A stretch of DNA of 64,000 nt from Sedimentibacter sp. SX930. Lineage in GTDB: Bacteria; Bacillota; Bacilli; Lactobacillales; Aerococcaceae. The position numbers and the translations under genes were made by a program. How positions within the stretch are numbered: position 1 is the first letter of the stretch; the number at the start of each line of letters is the position of its first letter. Positions 1-10,015 of this stretch are shown piece after piece. The notes beneath the pieces were generated by a model, which was given only the letters and a program-made list of their open reading frames with translations, was not told the origin of the DNA and searched no databases. The stretch covers positions 372,001 through 436,000 of the forward strand of contig MUZD01000002.1 in the NCBI GenBank assembly GCA_002155105.1. The letters are read 5' to 3'.

Positions 1-1492
<1,492 letters not shown>

Positions 1493-1510
1493 TTATGTTT
1501 ATCAATACAA

Positions 1511-2047
1511 TTATTGTGACACAACGACCATTGCTGGTCTTAACACACGTTCCTTCAAAGCGTAGCCTTTTTGAAATACCGCTACGACTGTATCAGGCGC
1601 TTGCCCTTCGGCAGCCGGCAGTACTTGGATCGATTGATGGAAATTCGGATCGAAAGGCTGACCGATCGGATCGATCGAAGTGATGCCTTCTTTGGCGAAA
1701 GCATCAGTGAACAGATTCATGACCATTTCCAAACCTTTTTTCAGGTTCAATGATTTTTCATCTTCCACTTCAATTTCCAAAGCTCTTTCCAAACTGTCCA
1801 TCACCGGCAACAATTCCTGCGCCAATGACTGGGAACGGTATTTCGCCGCATCCTGTCTTTCTTTCGCGTTGCGCTTCTGGATATTGGCAAGTTCAGCCTG
1901 CAGGCGCAACAAACGGTCTTCCGTTTCGGACAAGGTTGCTTTCAAGGTTTCAACCTCACTTGCTTCCGCAACCGTCTCTTGACCTTCAACAACCGTTGTA
2001 TCAACGGTCGCTTGTTCCTGGTCCACTAATTCTTCGTTATTGTCCAC
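1511..2047 (-). CDS. grpE: Nucleotide exchange factor GrpE
   Basis: Releases ADP from DnaK so that the chaperone can cycle. The product has 178 residues, close to the usual 180-200. It has an acidic, poorly ordered N-terminus (about 1-35), a long charged helix predicted as coiled coil (about 30-95) and the beta-domain signature near the C-terminus (VVAVFQKGYALKERVLRPA). The start codon is GTG, placed 8 nt after the ribosome binding site AAAGGAG. The gene lies between hrcA and dnaK in the standard Firmicute order hrcA-grpE-dnaK and should be under HrcA control through the CIRCE upstream of hrcA. Confidence 0.97.
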   Translation of the reverse strand: MDNNEELVDQEQATVDTTVVEGQETVAEASEVETLKATLSETEDRLLRLQAELANIQKRNAKERQDAAKYRSQSLAQELLPVMDSLERALEIEVEDEKSLNLKKGLEMVMNLFTDAFAKEGITSIDPIGQPFDPNFHQSIQVLPAAEGQAPDTVVAVFQKGYALKERVLRPAMVVVSQ

Positions 2048-2069
2048 TTCAAAATCTCCTTTGTCGTGC

Positions 2070-3104
2070 TTATTTGTTCAGATCATTCAAGCTATCAGAA
2101 AGTTCGTAACGCATAAATTTCATGATACTGATCATTTTTTGATAAGGCATATTGGTTGGCCCCAGTAATGCGATCAGGCCCTTACCGTTGCCGGCCGTGT
2201 CATAGGTAGCCGTGATCAGGCTAAAATTATGCAACAGCTCATTGTCCAATTCCGTTCCGATCTTGACGCCGACGCCGTCGTTTGGGTTTGAAAAAAGCGC
2301 ATGGATGTCCGGTGACCCATTCAGCATGCTTAAAATGGCCTTGACTTTGTTCTTGTCCATCGTCGCATCCAAATGGTTCAGAAGGTTCATGCTGCCGCCT
2401 ACATGGAAGCGGTCATGCTCTAACTTCGCCACGATGTCATTGAAGATCGCTGTGAAATCGATTTTTGCATCGACGTACTTCCGGATAATCACCGGAATGT
2501 CCGTTTGCAGTTTGATGAATACTTCCTGCAGCGTGCGGCCTACAAGTTCCTGATTGAAGATGTTGACGATTTTTTCTATCTCAGTGGCCGAGAAGCCTGG
2601 CGAAACAGAAAAAATCTGATTTTCCACATGTCCTTTATCAGTCACCAAGATGGCCATCACATGGCCTTCATTGAGCGCGACCAATCGGAATCCCGTCAAT
2701 CGGCTGTCCTTTGTTTCAGGACCGATCGCCAAAGCGGTATAATTCGTCAAAAACGACAACATTTCAGCTGATTTTTCGACGACCTGCTGGACTTCCCGGT
2801 AAGGATTCTGAAAACCATGCTTGATCGTCTGTTTGACATCGTCAGCGACTTCTTCGCTTTCTTTGCCCATTAGTTGGTCGACATAGTAACGGTAGCCTTG
2901 GATGGAAGGTATCCTGCCGGATGAAGAATGCATCTTTTCCAGGAACCCCAGTTCTTCGATCCGCATCATTTCGTTGCGGATCGTGGCGGAACTTAGAGAC
3001 AAAGCAGATTCCTTCAGAAGCGTCTTCGATCCGATAGGCTCCTCGAATTCGATGTAATGCCTGACAATTAAATCCAAAATTAGCAACTGTCTTTCTGTTA
3101 ACAA
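2070..3104 (-). CDS. hrcA: Heat-inducible transcription repressor HrcA
   Basis: Repressor of class I heat-shock genes; binds CIRCE and is kept active by GroEL in the families studied. An N-terminal winged helix (about 1-80, with the SSATIRNEM recognition helix) precedes a GAF-like domain. I chose the TTG start at 3104. It gives MLTERQLLIL, which matches the usual HrcA N-terminus, and it sits 6 nt after AGGTG. The in-frame GTG at 3113 is itself part of that ribosome binding site. The resulting 344 residues fit the family. The gene is autoregulated in all likelihood, since a CIRCE lies 16 bp upstream of the start. Confidence 0.96.
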   Translation of the reverse strand: MLTERQLLILDLIVRHYIEFEEPIGSKTLLKESALSLSSATIRNEMMRIEELGFLEKMHSSSGRIPSIQGYRYYVDQLMGKESEEVADDVKQTIKHGFQNPYREVQQVVEKSAEMLSFLTNYTALAIGPETKDSRLTGFRLVALNEGHVMAILVTDKGHVENQIFSVSPGFSATEIEKIVNIFNQELVGRTLQEVFIKLQTDIPVIIRKYVDAKIDFTAIFNDIVAKLEHDRFHVGGSMNLLNHLDATMDKNKVKAILSMLNGSPDIHALFSNPNDGVGVKIGTELDNELLHNFSLITATYDTAGNGKGLIALLGPTNMPYQKMISIMKFMRYELSDSLNDLNK

Positions 3105-3119
3105 GATTTTCACCTCACT

Positions 3120-3146
3120 TTAGCACTTGACCTTAATGAGTGCTAA
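3120..3146. promoter_or_regulatory. CIRCE operator (HrcA binding site)
   Basis: An inverted repeat TTAGCACTT-N9-GAGTGCTAA, differing from the CIRCE consensus TTAGCACTC-N9-GAGTGCTAA at one base. It lies just downstream of the hrcA -10 element and before the start codon, the usual place for this operator. Confidence 0.95.
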
Positions 3147-3155
3147 CCATAAATA

Positions 3156-3184
3156 AATTTATCATGGGTAACAGGCTTTGTCAA
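3156..3184 (-). promoter_or_regulatory. SigA-type promoter of the hrcA-grpE-dnaK operon
   Basis: On the minus strand TTGACA (3184-3179) is separated by 17 bp from TAAATT (3161-3156). The CIRCE begins about 10 bp further downstream, so HrcA would block initiation or early elongation. Confidence 0.8.
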
Positions 3185-3239
3185 CGGAATACAATCATTT
3201 TTCATAAGATTATGGGCACGCTACAGGCAATTAACGGAT

Positions 3240-4370
3240 TCACATCAAGAAAGAACGGAATACTTCGTTGCCTAGGAAAACGCCTCTTTGGGTCAAACGG
3301 ATCCTGTCGCCATCGACCAGCAGCAGGCCGTCCGCGACCAAATCCGCGATGACGGCAGCATACTGGTCCAACAGCGGAGTCTGGAATTTCTCGGCAAAAT
3401 GTTTTTGGCTGACGCCCACCATCGTGCGCAGACCCAGAATCATTTCTTCTTCCATCTGTTCATTTTTTGATAACCTCTGCTCACGGATGATCGGCAGACT
3501 GTTCTCGCGCAATGGCGCCAGATACTGCTGGATCGGTCCATGATTGTGGTAGCGGATCCCATCGATATAGCCGTGCGCTCCGGCTCCGAAACCAAAATAG
3601 GACTCATTTTTCCAATAGGTGAGATTGTGCTGGGATTCGTAGCCCGGCAACGCAAAGTTGGAGATTTCGTATTGATTCCTGCCGTTTTTTGACATCGTCT
3701 CGATAGCCAGTGCATACATATCGGCTTCCGTGTCCTCTGAAGGCAACGGCAATTTCCCTTGACGCATCAAGTTATAAAACACCGTCTTGTTCTCAAGGAT
3801 CAAGGCATAGATCGAGTAATGCGGCAAATCCAATTCCAGAGCTTTTTTCAGACTGTCTTCAAAATCAGCCATCGTTTGGTTCGGAAGGCGGAAGATCAGA
3901 TCGATGGTCATGTTTTCGAATCCGGCTCTGCGGGCATCAGCCACGGAAGTGTATACCTGCTCGGCTGTGTGGATGCGGCCGATTTTTTTCAGGATGTCGT
4001 TATTAAAGGATTGCACCCCCATGCTCAAACGGTTGACCCCATAATCACGCATGATCTTCAGCTTCTCGAACGAAATACTTTCCGGATTGGCTTCCATCGT
4101 GAACTCGGCTCCCTTCGGCAAGGAGTAGGTGCTACGGATGCCGTTCAACAACTTCTCCAACTGGCGCTCATTCAGCGTCGTCGGTGTGCCGCCGCCGATA
4201 TAGAAAGTGCTGATCTCTTCTTGAGGGTGCAACTGCTTCGACAACTGCATTTCCTTTACCAAAGCATCAACGTATTCATCGACCGGCTGGCCTTCCAGGA
4301 ACACTTTATTGAAGTCGCAATAGAAACAGATGTGTTCGCAGAAAGGGATATGCAAATAAGCCGCTGCCAT
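3240..4370 (-). CDS. hemW: Radical SAM protein HemW (heme chaperone, HemN-like)
   Basis: Radical SAM enzyme of the coproporphyrinogen III oxidase-like group, now regarded as a heme chaperone. Cys11, Cys15 and Cys18 form the CX3CX2C iron-sulfur site. The following DF, instead of the Cys found in true HemN oxidases, supports HemW. The SAM-binding FYIGGGTPT motif follows at about 56-64. Length is 376 residues, as expected. The start codon directly abuts the ribF stop codon with GAGGTG 9 nt upstream, so the two are translationally linked. The order hemW then hrcA-grpE-dnaK is the same as in Bacillus. No strong terminator separates hemW from the hrcA promoter. Confidence 0.93.
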   Translation of the reverse strand: MAAAYLHIPFCEHICFYCDFNKVFLEGQPVDEYVDALVKEMQLSKQLHPQEEISTFYIGGGTPTTLNERQLEKLLNGIRSTYSLPKGAEFTMEANPESISFEKLKIMRDYGVNRLSMGVQSFNNDILKKIGRIHTAEQVYTSVADARRAGFENMTIDLIFRLPNQTMADFEDSLKKALELDLPHYSIYALILENKTVFYNLMRQGKLPLPSEDTEADMYALAIETMSKNGRNQYEISNFALPGYESQHNLTYWKNESYFGFGAGAHGYIDGIRYHNHGPIQQYLAPLRENSLPIIREQRLSKNEQMEEEMILGLRTMVGVSQKHFAEKFQTPLLDQYAAVIADLVADGLLLVDGDRIRLTQRGVFLGNEVFRSFLM

Positions 4371-5333
4371 TTAGAGGGTCACCTCATCCAAGGGGTGATC
4401 CTTAAAATAGGCGATCGTATCCGCTTCATCACTTTTAAGCTGCGCGATCAGTTGGTCGACGCCCGAAAATTTGATTTCGCTGCGGATAAAATGGTGCCAT
4501 CTGACGGTTACATCCTCGCCGTAGATCATTTTATCGAAGTCCAATATGTACACTTCCACGGTTTTGTCGCGGTCAGCTTCAAACGTGATATTGTGCCCGA
4601 TCGAAGCCGTGCCGCGGTACCAAGTTCCGCTCACTCTGATGCTCACGATATAAACGCCATTCCTTGGCAAGCGTGTGTGTTTTTCGGTCTGGATATTGGC
4701 AGTCGGGAAACCCAATAACCTGCCGCGCGCATCGCCATGGATGACGGTGCCGTCGATCTGATAGACATAACCTAAATACGCATTCGCTTTCTCCATATCC
4801 CCTTCGGCTAACGCTTCCCGGATATGCGTGGAGCTGATTTTTTCGGCTTCGTTCTTCAATTCGGCAACTTCGACGACTTCGAAGCGGTCTTTTGCATAGT
4901 TCACCAATTGCTTCATATCAGCAATTTCTCTTGGCCCATAGGTGTAATCGAAACCGGCGACGACTGCGGCAGCATGCAAGCCGCAAATGTATTGGTCGAC
5001 AAATTCCTGCGGTCTTAATGAAGCAAAGGCAGATGTAAAAGAGATGACGAAAAAATAATCAACGCCCAGGCTCTCCAATATTTCAGCTTTGCGGTTGACG
5101 GTCGACAAATACTGCATCGTTTCCGGGTTCATCTTCTGGAACACGATGCTAGGGTGATGATTAAAGCTCATGACGGCAAGTTTGAGGTTCTTCTTTTCGG
5201 CAACTTCCTTTGCCCTTTTGATCACTTCTTGATGTCCTCGATGGACGCCATCAAAGTATCCCAACGCCAACACGACTTGCTCGTCCGGTATCATTTTTTG
5301 GTCATAGGGATGATGTATATGCATTATTTCCAT
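4371..5333 (-). CDS. ribF: Bifunctional riboflavin kinase / FAD synthetase RibF
   Basis: Phosphorylates riboflavin to FMN and adenylylates FMN to FAD. The N-terminal FAD synthetase domain (about 1-170) carries GYFDGVHRGHQ at 25-35, the HxGH-type nucleotidyltransferase motif. The C-terminal flavokinase domain (about 185-310) has GRLLGFPTANI. The 320-residue length is slightly above the family's usual 310. It follows truB by 22 bp and abuts hemW, forming truB-ribF-hemW. It would process riboflavin imported by RibU, encoded at 42.8 kb. Confidence 0.96.
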   Translation of the reverse strand: MEIMHIHHPYDQKMIPDEQVVLALGYFDGVHRGHQEVIKRAKEVAEKKNLKLAVMSFNHHPSIVFQKMNPETMQYLSTVNRKAEILESLGVDYFFVISFTSAFASLRPQEFVDQYICGLHAAAVVAGFDYTYGPREIADMKQLVNYAKDRFEVVEVAELKNEAEKISSTHIREALAEGDMEKANAYLGYVYQIDGTVIHGDARGRLLGFPTANIQTEKHTRLPRNGVYIVSIRVSGTWYRGTASIGHNITFEADRDKTVEVYILDFDKMIYGEDVTVRWHHFIRSEIKFSGVDQLIAQLKSDEADTIAYFKDHPLDEVTL

Positions 5334-5355
5334 TGCGTAAGCAACTCCTTGCTAT

Positions 5356-6267
5356 TTAAGATAGGAACATTTTTCTGGGTTTGATGAAATCGGCTTTGGT
5401 CGGATGCGGTTCGTACATCGCCACGATTTTGCCCTGATAGGTGAATAAGACAGGTGCGTCAATTGTTGCGAAAGGTCCCTCTTTCGGAAAAACCGCACCA
5501 TTTTTCACCTTATCCCACAGCTCATCATCAAGCGCAATCTGCCGATACGTTTCGAATACCGAGTCGATCGGTTTCAGATGCGCGTCAATTTCGTCGTTCG
5601 CCATTGCTTCAGCAACTTGCTGCAGCGTCAGGCAATCATCCTTCGTGAAGGACCCGCTCATCGTGCGGGTCAGGCTTGACATGTACGCCGGGTAGCCCAA
5701 GGATGCGCCCAGATCGACGGCCAAAGTCCGCACATAGGTCCCTTTTCCGCAAGTGACCCGGAAGCGCCAAGACATCGTTTGGTCTTCGGCATGATAGACA
5801 AGTTCTGAAATCCGATCAAAACTCATGACCTGGATGTTTCTTTGCGGCCTTTCGACGGTCAACCCTTTGCGGGCGTATTCGTACAGCCTTTTTCCGTTCA
5901 CCTTGACCGCGGAATACATCGGCGGAACTTGGATGCTTTCGCCAACCATGGCTTCCATCGCTGCATCAATTTCAGCCAAAGACAGAGCTTGATCGACCGG
6001 TTTCTTTGCGATCGTTTCGCCTTGGCTGTCCTCAGTCGTCGTGGCGACTCCGATAGTGATTTCCCCTTCATAAGCTTTATCCGTGTCCGTCAAAAACTCG
6101 ACGACTTTTGTGGCTTTCCCGATGCAGATCGGCAAAACGCCATCAACTTCCGGATCCAAAGTACCGGTATGTCCGACTTTTTTAGTTTTCAGTATTTTTC
6201 TCAGTTTGAATACGCAGTCGTGACTTGTCATGCCGCGCTCTTTCCATAAAGGTAATATTCCGTCCAT
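5356..6267 (-). CDS. truB: tRNA pseudouridine(55) synthase TruB
   Basis: Makes pseudouridine 55 in the T loop of tRNAs. The catalytic Asp38 lies in GHTGTLDPEVDGVLP, followed later by the KxYEYARKG and CGKGTYVRTLAVDLG motifs. The 303 residues cover the catalytic domain and the short C-terminal domain. It is first in the operon truB-ribF-hemW, which resembles truB-ribC of Bacillus. An extended -10 promoter lies about 35 bp upstream of the start, divergent from degV. Confidence 0.96.
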   Translation of the reverse strand: MDGILPLWKERGMTSHDCVFKLRKILKTKKVGHTGTLDPEVDGVLPICIGKATKVVEFLTDTDKAYEGEITIGVATTTEDSQGETIAKKPVDQALSLAEIDAAMEAMVGESIQVPPMYSAVKVNGKRLYEYARKGLTVERPQRNIQVMSFDRISELVYHAEDQTMSWRFRVTCGKGTYVRTLAVDLGASLGYPAYMSSLTRTMSGSFTKDDCLTLQQVAEAMANDEIDAHLKPIDSVFETYRQIALDDELWDKVKNGAVFPKEGPFATIDAPVLFTYQGKIVAMYEPHPTKADFIKPRKMFLS

Positions 6268-6301
6268 ATGTCTGTAACCTACTTTCTTCTACAACTAACC
6301 T

Positions 6302-6307
6302 ATTATA
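6302..6307 (-). promoter_or_regulatory. Extended -10 promoter of truB
   Basis: On the minus strand TGCTATAAT provides a perfect -10 hexamer with the TGn extension. No good -35 is visible at 16-18 bp, as is common for extended -10 promoters. Confidence 0.55.
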
Positions 6308-6399
6308 GCATAATCTATTGTACACATAAAAACATCCACAATGGAAGAATATGCTTACAATGATAACGATAATTGCGTTACTTTTTTTGTGAAATCTGC

Positions 6400-6405
6400 T
6401 ATGCT
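6400..6405 (+). promoter_or_regulatory. Likely degV -10 element
   Basis: TGCTATGCT gives an extended -10, with a weak TTACTT 16 bp upstream. It lies 35 bp before the degV start. Confidence 0.45.
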
Positions 6406-6439
6406 TAAGGAAATACGACTGTACTTAAGGAGAATCATC

Positions 6440-7291
6440 ATGCCAAACTTCAAAATTGTGACCGATTCCACAACGGAATTGTCCGCAGAAGAAATTGACA
6501 GATATGGAATCACCGTAATCCCGCTTTCATCCATGATCGATAACGTGCTGTATTACGACGGCGTCACCATAACCAAACCCGAGTTTCTTGAAAAAATGAT
6601 GAACAGCAAGGAGTTGCCAAAATCATCCCAACCAGCCATGGGCACATTTTTGGATAAATACAACGAATTGACAGCAGATGGCAGCGAGATTTTGTCCATC
6701 CATGTAACCGAAACGCTGAGCGGAACCGTGAATTCTGCTCACCAGGCGGCTAAACTAGCCCATGGTAAAGTCACCGTCATCGATTCGAAATTTTGCGCAA
6801 GAGCTACCGCCTTCCAAGTGTTGGAAGCAGCCAAATGTGCCGCTGAAGGATTGACAGTGGCGGAAGCATTGCCTCGGGTCACCGCAGTTAAAGACCGCAC
6901 CCTGCTTTACATCTCCATCGTCAACCTGGAAAACATGGTCAAGGGCGGACGCATCGGAAAAACGATGGGCCGCATCACAACGCTGCTGAACATCAAAGCG
7001 AACCTGAAAATGATCGACGGCGCATTGACTACCGATATCAAAGGCCGCGGCACGAAAGCGATCGTCAAGCGCTACGAAGAGATTATCGAAGAGCTGAAGC
7101 AGAAATACTTGGATGTTGAAGCGATAGGCATCACGCATGACGGTTTGTCGGAATATTCGAATCAAATCATCGGCATGCTGAAGGCTGCCTTCCCCAACGC
7201 CCGGATGCACACATCCTACGCCAGCGCCAGTGTCATGACCCACGCCGGCCCCGAAGCCGTATCCTTCCAATTCCTGATGAAAAGTAATTAA
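6440..7291 (+). CDS. DegV family fatty-acid-binding protein
   Basis: Member of the DegV (FakB-like) family, which binds fatty acids; some members present them to the FakA kinase. The motifs TDSTTEL near the N-terminus, SQPAMGTF and HVTETLSGTVNSA are the conserved lipid-binding and phosphate-side loops. The open frame extends upstream, but the start at 6440 follows AAGGAGAATCATC and gives the family N-terminus MPNFKIVTDSTTE with 283 residues, the usual length. It is one of only five plus-strand genes and is monocistronic, divergent from truB and followed by a terminator. Which fatty acid it prefers cannot be read from the sequence. Confidence 0.93.
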   Translation: MPNFKIVTDSTTELSAEEIDRYGITVIPLSSMIDNVLYYDGVTITKPEFLEKMMNSKELPKSSQPAMGTFLDKYNELTADGSEILSIHVTETLSGTVNSAHQAAKLAHGKVTVIDSKFCARATAFQVLEAAKCAAEGLTVAEALPRVTAVKDRTLLYISIVNLENMVKGGRIGKTMGRITTLLNIKANLKMIDGALTTDIKGRGTKAIVKRYEEIIEELKQKYLDVEAIGITHDGLSEYSNQIIGMLKAAFPNARMHTSYASASVMTHAGPEAVSFQFLMKSN

Positions 7292-7313
7292 AAGCGGAAC
7301 GGGTTCGTTCAGC
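7290..7313 (+). repeat. 24-bp repeat copy after degV
   Basis: These 24 bases overlap the degV stop codon and recur exactly, on the opposite strand, at 60536-60559 just after the queA stop. There they form the outer end of a long palindrome. Only this end is present here; no second arm is visible before the terminator. Confidence 0.75.
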
Positions 7314-7319
7314 TACGCA

Positions 7320-7361
7320 AAAAATGCCGCTATCTCCCGAATGGGAATAGCGGCATTTTTT
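7320..7361. terminator. Bidirectional rho-independent terminator between degV and the DUF1294 gene
   Basis: A GC-rich stem (AATGCCGCTAT paired with ATAGCGGCATT) is flanked by A-runs and T-runs on both sides, so it can stop transcription from both convergent genes. Confidence 0.9.
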
Positions 7362-7365
7362 ATTT

Positions 7366-7629
7366 TCATAGATATAAGAAGTAGGATGTTATTCCTGTTA
7401 AAACAGTTCCTAAAGTGAAAACTACCTTGAAACTCAGGTGTTTCGTTTTATGGCGGAAGTGATGCATCCCAAGCAGTCCACCCAGGCCGCCACCGAAAAA
7501 GCCGAGCAGGAGCAGATTGCGTTCCGGTATGCGCCAAGCTTTTTGCCGCGCTTTCTTTTTATCGATGCCCATCAAGATGAAAAGCACGAGGTTCGCCAGG
7601 ATGAAATATACGAGCACTGGATTTCTCAT
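7366..7629 (-). CDS. Small membrane protein of the DUF1294 family
   Basis: An 87-residue protein with a membrane segment at about 5-20, a DKKKARQ basic turn, a glycine-rich segment (GFFGGGLGGLLGM) with a histidine cluster, and a second membrane helix at about 66-84. This pattern is the DUF1294 family, whose function is not known. Its ATG overlaps the pepT stop in an ATGA, so it is translationally coupled and last in the operon trmK-nif3-pepT. Family assignment is confident; the role is open. Confidence 0.85.
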   Translation of the reverse strand: MRNPVLVYFILANLVLFILMGIDKKKARQKAWRIPERNLLLLGFFGGGLGGLLGMHHFRHKTKHLSFKVVFTLGTVLTGITSYFLYL

Positions 7630-8867
7630 TGCTTTCCGTATCCTTGGCTTTGTCTGATGATTTCCACGATGACAGCAACGGCCTTTTCCATTGATTGGAC
7701 GGACACAAATTCATAGCGCCCGTGGAAATTTTCTCCCCCGGCAAAGATATTCGGAGTGGGAAGACCCATGAAGGACAACTTGGAGCCGTCCGTCCCGCCG
7801 CGGATCGGTTCGATGATCGGGGTGATCCCCAAAGACTTCATCGCTGCTTCAGCCAGATCGACTGGACGCATATCCGCCTTCAGCACTTCCCCCATGTTGT
7901 AGTATTGATCGTGCATTTCGATAGCGATGCGTTCTTCAGACAATTCCTTGTTCATGCGCTCCGCAAGGGCAAGCATGGTCATTTTCCTGTTCTCAAAAAG
8001 GTCCTTGTCATGGTCCCTGATGATGTAGGTCATCTTGCTTTCTTCTACATTTCCTTCGATTCCCAAAAGATGATAAAAGCCTTCGCGTTTTTCGGTTTGT
8101 TCAGGGACTTCATTTTGCGGCAAAGCGCTGTCGTAAGCGATGGCCAATTTGATCGCATTCACCATCGTGTCTTTGGCAGTGCCTGGATGCACATTTTTGC
8201 CGTGGATCGTTACGATAGCTTGCGCGGCATTGAAGCTTTCAAATTCAAGTTCTCCCAAGGGGCCGCCATCCATCGTATAGGCAAAGTCGCAGCCGAAACC
8301 GGCCACATCAAAAAGATCCGCACCACGTCCGATTTCTTCATCCGGTCCGAAAGCGACTTTGATGTCCCCGTGTTCGATGTCGTCAGCTGCTTTTATCGTT
8401 TCCAATGCTGTGATGATTTCGGCGATGCCGGCTTTGTCGTCCGCACCCAACAACGTTTTTCCGTCGGTAGTGATCAACGTCTGACCGATGTAGTTCTTCA
8501 GAGAAGGGAAATCCTTCGGTGATAGGATCAGCTGTGCTTCCGCATCCAAAATCAGATCGTTGCCCGCATAGTCGCCCCAAATAAGCGGATTTACATGTGC
8601 CGCCTCAAAATCTGCTGTATCCATGTGGGCGATGAACCCGATTGCAGGGAACTCCTTTTGGGAGTTGCGCGGCAAAAGTGCCGTCACGAAACCATTAGCT
8701 GCATTGTATTGGATATCCGAAAGTCCGATGGCTTCCAGTTCCGGCATCAAAACAGTTTTGGCGAAATCCACCTGATTTTGGGTAGATGGCACAGTCAGAC
8801 TTTTTTCATCCGATCTTGTCTCGAATTTAATATATTTCAAAAAACGGTCCACTAATTTATCTTGCAT
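7626..8867 (-). CDS. pepT: Tripeptide aminopeptidase PepT (peptidase T)
   Basis: Zinc aminopeptidase of family M20B that removes N-terminal residues from tripeptides in the cytoplasm. His81 and Asp83 (HMDT), Asp144 (GADDKAG) and Glu177-Glu178 (PDEEIGRG) are the metal and catalytic residues. The open frame runs 33 codons further upstream, but ATG 8867 follows GAGAGGATG and gives MQDKLVDRFLKYIKFET, the family start, with 413 residues. It lies 14 bp after nif3 and overlaps the DUF1294 gene by 4 bp. Confidence 0.96.
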   Translation of the reverse strand: MQDKLVDRFLKYIKFETRSDEKSLTVPSTQNQVDFAKTVLMPELEAIGLSDIQYNAANGFVTALLPRNSQKEFPAIGFIAHMDTADFEAAHVNPLIWGDYAGNDLILDAEAQLILSPKDFPSLKNYIGQTLITTDGKTLLGADDKAGIAEIITALETIKAADDIEHGDIKVAFGPDEEIGRGADLFDVAGFGCDFAYTMDGGPLGELEFESFNAAQAIVTIHGKNVHPGTAKDTMVNAIKLAIAYDSALPQNEVPEQTEKREGFYHLLGIEGNVEESKMTYIIRDHDKDLFENRKMTMLALAERMNKELSEERIAIEMHDQYYNMGEVLKADMRPVDLAEAAMKSLGITPIIEPIRGGTDGSKLSFMGLPTPNIFAGGENFHGRYEFVSVQSMEKAVAVIVEIIRQSQGYGKQ

Positions 8868-8881
8868 GTATTGACATCCTC

Positions 8882-10015
8882 TCACAATTGACTGTCGAAA
8901 ATGAAGGGGTCCGTGTTGATTTCGGAAGCGATGACTTCCAGATCCCAAGCATTTTCTTTTTTCCATTCATTGAATAATCCCAACAATTTCGGTTTGCAGA
9001 TCTGTTCGATGTGATGGCCCGGATCGATGACGGTCAGTCCATCAGCCTGCATATCGTGTGCTGTGTGATAGTAAACATCGCCAGTGATGTAGACATCCGC
9101 ACCTTTTTTGATGGCTTTCCGATAATACTTACCGGCATCTCCGCCGCAGATGGCAACGCGGGTGATCGTCTGATCCAAATCGGCCGCGATAAAGCGCATG
9201 CCTTCGACCTGGAAAACATCCTTCACGTACTGGATAAAGGAACGCAACGACATCGGCAACGCTAAATTGCCGACCCTTCCCAGACCATATTCGCGCTGGA
9301 AATTATTGATCGTGTAGATTTCGTAGATGGGTTCTTCGTATGGGTGCGATTCATACAGCGCCTCCAATACTTCCGCCAAATATTTGTCTTCCACAATCAT
9401 TTCAATTTTCTTCTCTTGCACCGCTTCGGGTTCATTGATGTGGCCGATAGCGGGTTTCGCGCCTTCGAGCGGCGTGAAGCGTCCTACTCCTTGCGCTTCG
9501 TAGGAACAGTGGCTATATTCATCGGAAATGTTCCCGGCGCCAGCATCGGTCATAGCCACACGGACACGATTGCATTCCGCATTCGGCACGCAGACGGATA
9601 TTTTTTTCACGGGCACGCGCTTCGTTACGTCCATGATTTCGACATCCAACAGCCCCAATGCCTCAGAAAGCCAATCGTTCATCCCGTTGTTTGCATTGTC
9701 CAGATTCGTATGGGCCGCATAGACGCTGATGTCATGTTTCAGCAGATCGACGTACATCTTTGTTTGCTTGTCTGAAACGTCCAGATTTTTTAACGGTCTG
9801 TAGATCGGCGGATGATGGGAGAAGATGAAGTCGACTTGCTTCTCGATGGCCTCCTGAACGACTTCCGGACGGACATCAAGCGTCACCATAATACGGCGGA
9901 CCGGACGGCTCAAGTCCCCCAAATGGAGCCCCACCGGATCCCCCTCCTCTGCCAGCCAAGTCGGAACATGCGATTCGAATAACTCGATGAATTCATAACC
10001 AGTTATGCTTTTCAT
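8882..10015 (-). CDS. Nif3-like dinuclear metal protein (YqfO family)
   Basis: Belongs to the NIF3/DUF34 family, which forms toroidal hexamers with two metal ions per subunit; its substrate is unsettled, with GTP cyclohydrolase-like activity proposed for some members. His67-His68 (FSHHPP), AAHTNLDNANNG and DPGHH near the C-terminus are the metal ligands. The 377 residues include the central insert (about 140-235, with LYESHPYEEPIYEI) typical of the Gram-positive YqfO type. The start overlaps the trmK stop by 4 bp. The trmK-yqfO pairing is conserved in Firmicutes next to dnaG-rpoD, as here. Confidence 0.93.
   Translation of the reverse strand: MKSITGYEFIELFESHVPTWLAEEGDPVGLHLGDLSRPVRRIMVTLDVRPEVVQEAIEKQVDFIFSHHPPIYRPLKNLDVSDKQTKMYVDLLKHDISVYAAHTNLDNANNGMNDWLSEALGLLDVEIMDVTKRVPVKKISVCVPNAECNRVRVAMTDAGAGNISDEYSHCSYEAQGVGRFTPLEGAKPAIGHINEPEAVQEKKIEMIVEDKYLAEVLEALYESHPYEEPIYEIYTINNFQREYGLGRVGNLALPMSLRSFIQYVKDVFQVEGMRFIAADLDQTITRVAICGGDAGKYYRKAIKKGADVYITGDVYYHTAHDMQADGLTVIDPGHHIEQICKPKLLGLFNEWKKENAWDLEVIASEINTDPFIFDSQL

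Noticed and set aside
3759-4718. 319-codon open frame antisense to hemW/ribF
   Set aside because: Spans the junction of two well-conserved genes in antisense, without a ribosome binding site or recognisable domain.
7695-8522. 275-codon open frame antisense to pepT
   Set aside because: Opposite an intact peptidase with all metal ligands; composition is that of a shadow frame.
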